A DNA stretch of 64,000 bases from Cryobacterium frigoriphilum. Lineage in GTDB: Bacteria > Actinomycetota > Actinomycetes > Actinomycetales > Microbacteriaceae. The notes beneath the pieces were generated by a model that saw nothing but the letters and a program-made list of their open reading frames with translations, was not told the DNA's origin and made no database searches. The stretch lies in the NCBI RefSeq assembly GCF_004403305.1, contig NZ_SOHE01000013.1, positions 186,001 through 250,000 of the forward strand, given 5' to 3'. The position numbers and the translations under genes were made by a program. Within the stretch, counting starts at the first letter, position 1. The number at the start of each line of letters is the position of its first letter. Shown in pieces: positions 60,613 through 64,000 of the stretch.

Positions 60613-61530
60613 TCACAGACCTCGGGGATTCGTATTCTCGACGTCGTCGCGGGAGCGTTCGTGGGTCACGCCGGTCAGGTCGAGGTCCTCGATCGGGCCG
60701 AGGGTGGCTTCGATGAAGACGACCGACACGTTGTCGTGGCCGCCGTGCGCGATGGCGGCCTCGACGAGAACGTCAGCGACCGTGTGCCCGACGTCGCCGA
60801 AACCGAGTTCGGCGCCCTCGACTGGTTCGTCGCTGAAGCCGGGGCCGCCCTGATGCTCCGCGAGCACGCGGGCGATGTCGGCGGTGTCGAGCTCCTTCGT
60901 GAGTCCGTCGGAGCAGATCAGAAAACTGTGACGGCCGGCGGCCGGCAGCAGCCAGACATCGGCGTCGACAAACTCATCCGCTCCGATGGCCCGGGTGATG
61001 ACGTTGCGCTCGGGGTGTTTCTCGGCATCCGCCGCCGTGATGAGTCCGGCGTCGACCATTTCCTGCACGGCAGAATGGTCCACGCTGAGCTGCGTCAGGG
61101 TGCGGCCATCCCAGGTGTAGACCCGCGAGTCGCCGATGTTGAAGGCCATCCAGTGAAAGCCCACGTCGTCGCCGGCGTCGACGAATGCGACGCCGGCGAG
61201 GGTGGTGCCCGAGACGGCGGTGCCGTAGTCGTCGACGGCGCTGAGGTCGCGCACGGCGTCGTTACTGGAGTGGATCGCGTCGAGGATGCGTTCCGGCGTT
61301 GACGGCGTGTTCTGTTCAATGTGCTCGTCGAAGACCCGCACCACGGTCTGGCTGGCCACGTCCCCCTGGGCGTGACCACCCATGCCGTCGGCGACGAGAA
61401 ACACCGGAGACTGCGCCATCAGGCTGTCCTCGTTGACTTTGCGCACCTTGCCCACATCGGTGCGTGCGCTGAATACGAAGGATGCGGTCGCGCCAGGCAG
61501 CACAATTTCGCTTCGGCCATTCACCGCCAT
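60613..61530 (-). CDS. PP2C-type Ser/Thr protein phosphatase
   Basis: 305 residues. The metal-binding motifs are complete: SARTDVGKVRKVNEDSLM, VFLVADGMGGHAQGDVAS, LICSDGLTKELDT and GGHDNVSVVFIEA. It removes phosphate from Ser/Thr and should oppose the nearby kinase. No membrane helix, so it is cytoplasmic. GGTGGGG lies five bases before the ATG. It is the first gene of the cluster, 109 bases after terC. That gap holds a CGCCCC-GAT-GGGGCG hairpin and CAGC-TTCG-GCTG, which may end the terC transcript. Confidence 0.94.
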   Translation of the reverse strand: MAVNGRSEIVLPGATASFVFSARTDVGKVRKVNEDSLMAQSPVFLVADGMGGHAQGDVASQTVVRVFDEHIEQNTPSTPERILDAIHSSNDAVRDLSAVDDYGTAVSGTTLAGVAFVDAGDDVGFHWMAFNIGDSRVYTWDGRTLTQLSVDHSAVQEMVDAGLITAADAEKHPERNVITRAIGADEFVDADVWLLPAAGRHSFLICSDGLTKELDTADIARVLAEHQGGPGFSDEPVEGAELGFGDVGHTVADVLVEAAIAHGGHDNVSVVFIEATLGPIEDLDLTGVTHERSRDDVENTNPRGL

Positions 61531-61639
61531 GCGTACCCCACCGTTCGCGTCACCACTTCGCAGCCGAAGCTGTGCGCCCCATCGGGGCGTCGACCAAAAA
61601 CCCGATCAAGGCTCTACCGTATCAATTTTGCGGGCGCGG

Positions 61640-62677
61640 CTACTCGTCGATATATTCCGGGGTTTTCCTGCGCTCGTGGGGCTCGGGGTCGGCCGCGCGC
61701 TTATTGTCGTCGTACTTGGCCTTGATCAGGCTGGCAATGGTGGCCACGGCCATCGAGCCGATGATGACGCCGAGAGAGGTCCAGGTGTCGATCTCCGGTG
61801 CCCAGGCCACGCCCTCTCCCCCGTTGATGAAGGGGACTTCATTGGTGTGCAGGGCGTGGAAGACGAGCTTGACGCCGATGAAGGCGAGGATGACCGCGAT
61901 TCCATACTTGAGATATTCGAGGCGTTCGAGCAGCCCGCCGAGCAGAAAGTAGAGCTGGCGCAGCCCCATCAGGGCGAAGATATTGGCGGTGAAGACAATG
62001 AACGGGCTCTGCGTGATGCCGAAGATGGCAGGAATCGAGTCGAGCGCGAAGATCAGGTCGGTCGTGCCGATCGCGAGGAACACGATTATCATGGGCGTGA
62101 AGACCTTTTTGCCGTCGACCATGGTGCGTACCTTTGAGCCGTCGAATTCGCCCGAAATGTGGATGCGACGACGCAGCAGACGAATGAAACCATTTTCTTT
62201 GTTCTCGGTTTCGTCCTCTGACGAGGTGGCCTGGTTGAAGGCAGTGTAGAGCAGGAACGCGCCGAAGATGTAGAAGATCCAGCTGAAGTTCTCGATGAGC
62301 TGGGCTCCGAGCAGGATGAAGATCCCGCGCAGCACGAGCGCGATGATGATGCCCACCATCAGTACTTCCTGCTGGTATTTCCGCGGTACCGAGAATCTCG
62401 CCATGATGATCACGAAGACGAAGAGGTTGTCGATCGACAGGCTGTACTCGGTGAGCCAGCCGGCCAGAAACTGGCCGGCGTGTTCGGAGTCGCCGAGCAG
62501 CAGCATGAGCAGCGCAAAGATGAGCGCGAGCCCGACATAGAAGGCGACCCAGAGGCCGGCCTCACGCATCGACGGCACGTGAGGACGCTTGTAGACGAGC
62601 AACAGGTCGGCGACCAAAATGAGGGTCAAGACAACGAGCGATCCGATTTCGAACCAGAGCGGCAGGGCGAGGTCCAC
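61640..62677 (-). CDS. TerC/Alx family membrane protein
   Basis: 345 residues with about nine membrane helices. The family signature TEYSLSIDNLFVFVIIMARF and the second acidic site IGTTDLIFALDSIPAIFGIT are complete. TerC proteins export manganese or supply it to secreted enzymes. The start is GTG with AAAGG five bases before. A yybP-ykoY-type element lies upstream, so expression should respond to Mn2+. The C-terminal tail is charged. Confidence 0.93.
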   Translation of the reverse strand: MDLALPLWFEIGSLVVLTLILVADLLLVYKRPHVPSMREAGLWVAFYVGLALIFALLMLLLGDSEHAGQFLAGWLTEYSLSIDNLFVFVIIMARFSVPRKYQQEVLMVGIIIALVLRGIFILLGAQLIENFSWIFYIFGAFLLYTAFNQATSSEDETENKENGFIRLLRRRIHISGEFDGSKVRTMVDGKKVFTPMIIVFLAIGTTDLIFALDSIPAIFGITQSPFIVFTANIFALMGLRQLYFLLGGLLERLEYLKYGIAVILAFIGVKLVFHALHTNEVPFINGGEGVAWAPEIDTWTSLGVIIGSMAVATIASLIKAKYDDNKRAADPEPHERRKTPEYIDE

Positions 62678-62730
62678 GAGGGCCTTTCATGATGAGTGTG
62701 CGGGGTGGGTGGCAGAAACGGCCAAAACCC

Positions 62731-62846
62731 GAAAGTCTCTCCCGCACCACATATGGGTGCCACCGCGACCGGGGCCCCGCCAGTGCGGCCCGTATTGACG
62801 ATCACGACATAGGGCTCGATGAGCCCACAGGGATACTCCCCTTCGC
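62731..62846 (-). ncRNA. yybP-ykoY (manganese) riboswitch upstream of terC
   Basis: On the minus strand the leader opens with GAAGGGGAGTATCC (62844-62831) and closes with GGGAGAGACTTTCG (62743-62730), the two conserved strands of this class. Between them are GGGCTC-ATC-GAGCCC and a GCACC...GGTGC stem. Its position before a TerC gene is typical. The class binds Mn2+. It ends about 50 bases before the terC start, so it may act on translation or on early termination. Confidence 0.75.
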
Positions 62847-62853
62847 TTGTGGC

Positions 62854-62859
62854 ACTCTA
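62854..62859 (-). promoter_or_regulatory. Candidate -10 box of the terC riboswitch transcript
   Basis: TAGAGT on the minus strand places the transcript start near 62847, one base before the riboswitch. Confidence 0.4.
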
Positions 62860-62940
62860 TCAGCACCGCTGGCCGTCACACGACGCCCCCGTTCGCCCCC
62901 GCGATCCCAGTTTCGCGGGGATCGATCGCTCGTCGAGGGC

Positions 62941-62981
62941 AAAAAGAAAGCCCGGCCCCTCGCGAACGAGTATGGCCGGGC
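62941..62981 (-). terminator. Intrinsic terminator of tRNA-Glu
   Basis: GCCCGGCC (62950-62957) pairs perfectly with GGCCGGGC (62974-62981), and on the minus strand is followed by TTTCTTTTT. A further CCCCGCG...CGCGGGG hairpin lies at 62897-62920 and may be a backup. Confidence 0.85.
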
Positions 62982-62998
62982 TGTCATGAAGCGAATTG

Positions 62999-63071
62999 TG
63001 ACCCCAGCGGGATTCGAACCCGCGTTACCGCCGTGAGAGGGCGATGTCCTAGGCCGCTAAACGATGGGGCC
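62999..63071 (-). tRNA. tRNA-Glu (anticodon CTC)
   Basis: 73 bases. Acceptor stem GGCCCCA with TGGGGTC, anticodon loop CTCTCAC with CTC at the centre, and the T-arm CGGGTTCGAATCCCG. The discriminator is A and CCA is not encoded. It reads GAG codons, which are the main Glu codons in this GC-rich DNA. Confidence 0.95.
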
Positions 63072-63088
63072 GTTTTTGCAACTTTACG

Positions 63089-63118
63089 AGTATGCCACAC
63101 GAATACGTCTTGGGACAA
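63089..63118 (-). promoter_or_regulatory. Promoter of tRNA-Glu
   Basis: On the minus strand TTGTCC (63118-63113) and CATACT (63094-63089) are 18 bases apart, ending 18 bases before the tRNA. Confidence 0.55.
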
Positions 63119-63127
63119 ACTGAGCGC

Positions 63128-63185
63128 CGGCTGCCCCCACGCCCCCGGTCTCGAACCGCCGACGTTGGATACCATTACACCCATG
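63128..63185 (-). other. tRNA-like remnant beside tRNA-Glu
   Basis: On the minus strand ATGGGTGTAATGGTA resembles the D-arm of a Gln-type tRNA, and GCGGTTCGAGACCG resembles a T-arm with TTCGAGA loop. An anticodon arm is missing and the T-stem has only three clear pairs, so this would be a broken gene at most. It overlaps the start of the hydrolase gene. Confidence 0.25.
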
Positions 63186-63821
63186 AAGCTGACCAAACTG
63201 GAGCACGCGGCCCTCATTCTCGAGATCAACGGTCAGAAGCTCTTCATCGATCCGGGTTCGCTCACAACCGCGCTCACCGAGACCACCAATGCCGCCGCCG
63301 TGGTACTCACGCACGAGCATCCCGACCACTGGACTCCGGCACAGCTTGATCGCATTCGGGACATGAATCCCGACGTGCCCATCTACGGGCCGCAGGGGGT
63401 AGCGGATGCCGCACCAGAGCATCCGATCTCCGTGGTGGAAAACGGCGACACCGTCACCGCCGGAGCCTTCACGCTGCGCTTCTTCGGTGAGAAGCACGCG
63501 ATCATTCACGAGTCGATCCCGGTCATCGACAATGTGGGCGTGCTCGTCAACGACGAGCTGTACTACGGCGGCGACTCCTTCACGATTCCGACGGATGTCC
63601 AGGTCGGCACGCTCGCGGTGCCCGCCGGGGCACCGTGGCTGAAAATCAGCGAGGTCATCGACTACGTTCTCGCCGTGAAGCCCCGGCGCAGCTTTCCGAC
63701 GCACGAGATGGGACTGTCTCGATTCGGCAAGGACCTCTCCAATGCGCGCATCGGCGCGGCCACCGAAGAAGTCGGTGGTGAGTTCTTCGCCCTGGAACCG
63801 GGCGACTCGCTCGACATCTGA
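63183..63821 (+). CDS. Metallo-beta-lactamase-fold metal-dependent hydrolase
   Basis: 212 residues, UlaG-like group. The metal site VVLTHEHPDHWTPAQLDRI has the HxHxDH motif; further ligands are probably in YGGDSFTIP and FPTHEMGLSRFG. The short N-terminus KLTKLEHAALILEINGQKLFIDPGSL is typical. Substrate unknown. The ATG at 63183 is seven bases after TACCAT (63170-63175) and has no ribosome site, so it is probably leaderless. Confidence 0.88.
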   Translation: MKLTKLEHAALILEINGQKLFIDPGSLTTALTETTNAAAVVLTHEHPDHWTPAQLDRIRDMNPDVPIYGPQGVADAAPEHPISVVENGDTVTAGAFTLRFFGEKHAIIHESIPVIDNVGVLVNDELYYGGDSFTIPTDVQVGTLAVPAGAPWLKISEVIDYVLAVKPRRSFPTHEMGLSRFGKDLSNARIGAATEEVGGEFFALEPGDSLDI

Positions 63822-63866
63822 CCCCAGTGCGGGCACAATCCTCCACCTCGATCCGTTTGTCAGTAT

Positions 63867-63906
63867 TTTTGCAGCTTCTGCATCGTAAAGTGCAGTAACT
63901 GCAAAA
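63867..63906 (+). promoter_or_regulatory. 40-bp palindromic operator upstream of an ABC transporter gene
   Basis: TTTTGCAGCTTCTGCA (63867-63882) and TGCAGTAACTGCAAAA (63891-63906) match as inverted repeats at 14 of 16 positions, with an 8-base centre. It overlaps a likely promoter (TTGTCA at 63857-63862). This is the form of a TetR- or PadR-family operator. Confidence 0.65.
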
Positions 63907-63947
63907 CGCGGCTTCCTGCCACGGCAGCGGAATGAGGATGGAACGAG

Positions 63948-64000
63948 ATGTCAGCCGACCTGGTAATTGACGCACGCGACCTGGAGAAATCCTATGGGTC
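63948..64000 (+). CDS. ABC transporter ATP-binding protein (first codons only)
   Basis: Seventeen codons are visible: MSADLVIDARDLEKSYG, the usual first strand of an ABC ATPase before the Walker A loop. GGAACGAG lies just before the ATG. With the palindromic operator upstream it is probably part of a regulated exporter of the drug/antibiotic type; the rest is outside the window. Confidence 0.7.
   Translation, partial: MSADLVIDARDLEKSYG

Noticed and set aside
62897..62920. Separate small RNA between terC and tRNA-Glu
   Set aside because: Only a simple hairpin is visible; it is better explained as a second stop signal after the tRNA terminator.

Overview
The window is chromosomal DNA from a high-GC actinobacterium, most likely a member of the Microbacteriaceae. 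The evidence is the gene order DUF177-rpmF-rnc-mutM-smc with ftsY nearby, the leuCD-murA-plsC-gpsA-ddl-DUF3515-thiL block, a two-gene assimilatory sulfite reductase/APS reductase arrangement, and the very frequent word GCATCCG/CGGATGC. No rRNA, CRISPR array, insertion sequence, integrase or phage gene was seen. Genus cannot be fixed from the sequence alone.

Layout. 1-438 is the 5' end of ftsY (minus strand). 502-12537 (plus) holds a FAD-linked oxidoreductase and then a tight sulfur operon: siroheme chelatase, sulfite reductase, cysH, cysD, a sulfonate-type binding lipoprotein, cysN, ABC ATPase, permease, ferredoxin-NADP reductase and 7Fe ferredoxin. Together these genes take up sulfur compounds, activate sulfate to APS, reduce it to sulfite and then sulfide, and supply both the electrons and the siroheme. 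There is no cysC, which fits an APS reductase. 12852-20576 (minus, with one plus-strand GNAT gene) is smc, mutM, rnc, rpmF and DUF177. 20587-25910 is a transglutaminase/DUF58/MoxR module next to coaD, followed by recG. 28555-31358 (plus) is rsmD and an S9 peptidase. thiL and a DUF3515 lipoprotein diverge at 32.37 kb. 33206-39619 (minus) is leuC-leuD-murA-plsC-gpsA-ddl, read from right to left.

39815-61530 (minus) is the most interesting part. In transcription order it encodes a PP2C phosphatase, an FHA protein with repeat arrays at both ends, a membrane Ser/Thr kinase, an FHA-like protein with a DNA-binding-type C-terminal half, two tandem 1,800-residue membrane-anchored proteins made of Ig-like and fibronectin-III repeats with different C-terminal caps, a MoxR ATPase, a DUF58 protein, a transglutaminase-like membrane protein that has lost its catalytic residues, and a short FHA protein. 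It reads as one phosphorylation-controlled system for building or operating a large cell-surface structure.

61640-64000 holds terC behind a yybP-ykoY-type (manganese) riboswitch, tRNA-Glu(CTC) with promoter and terminator, a metallo-beta-lactamase-fold hydrolase, and the start of an ABC transporter gene behind a 40-bp palindromic operator.

Two features run through the whole window. First, short tandem repeats (9-18 bp, 2-6 copies) sit at gene edges or in linkers in more than twenty places; inside genes the period is a multiple of three. Second, several genes look leaderless, with a TANNNT -10 box ending six or seven bases before the start codon.
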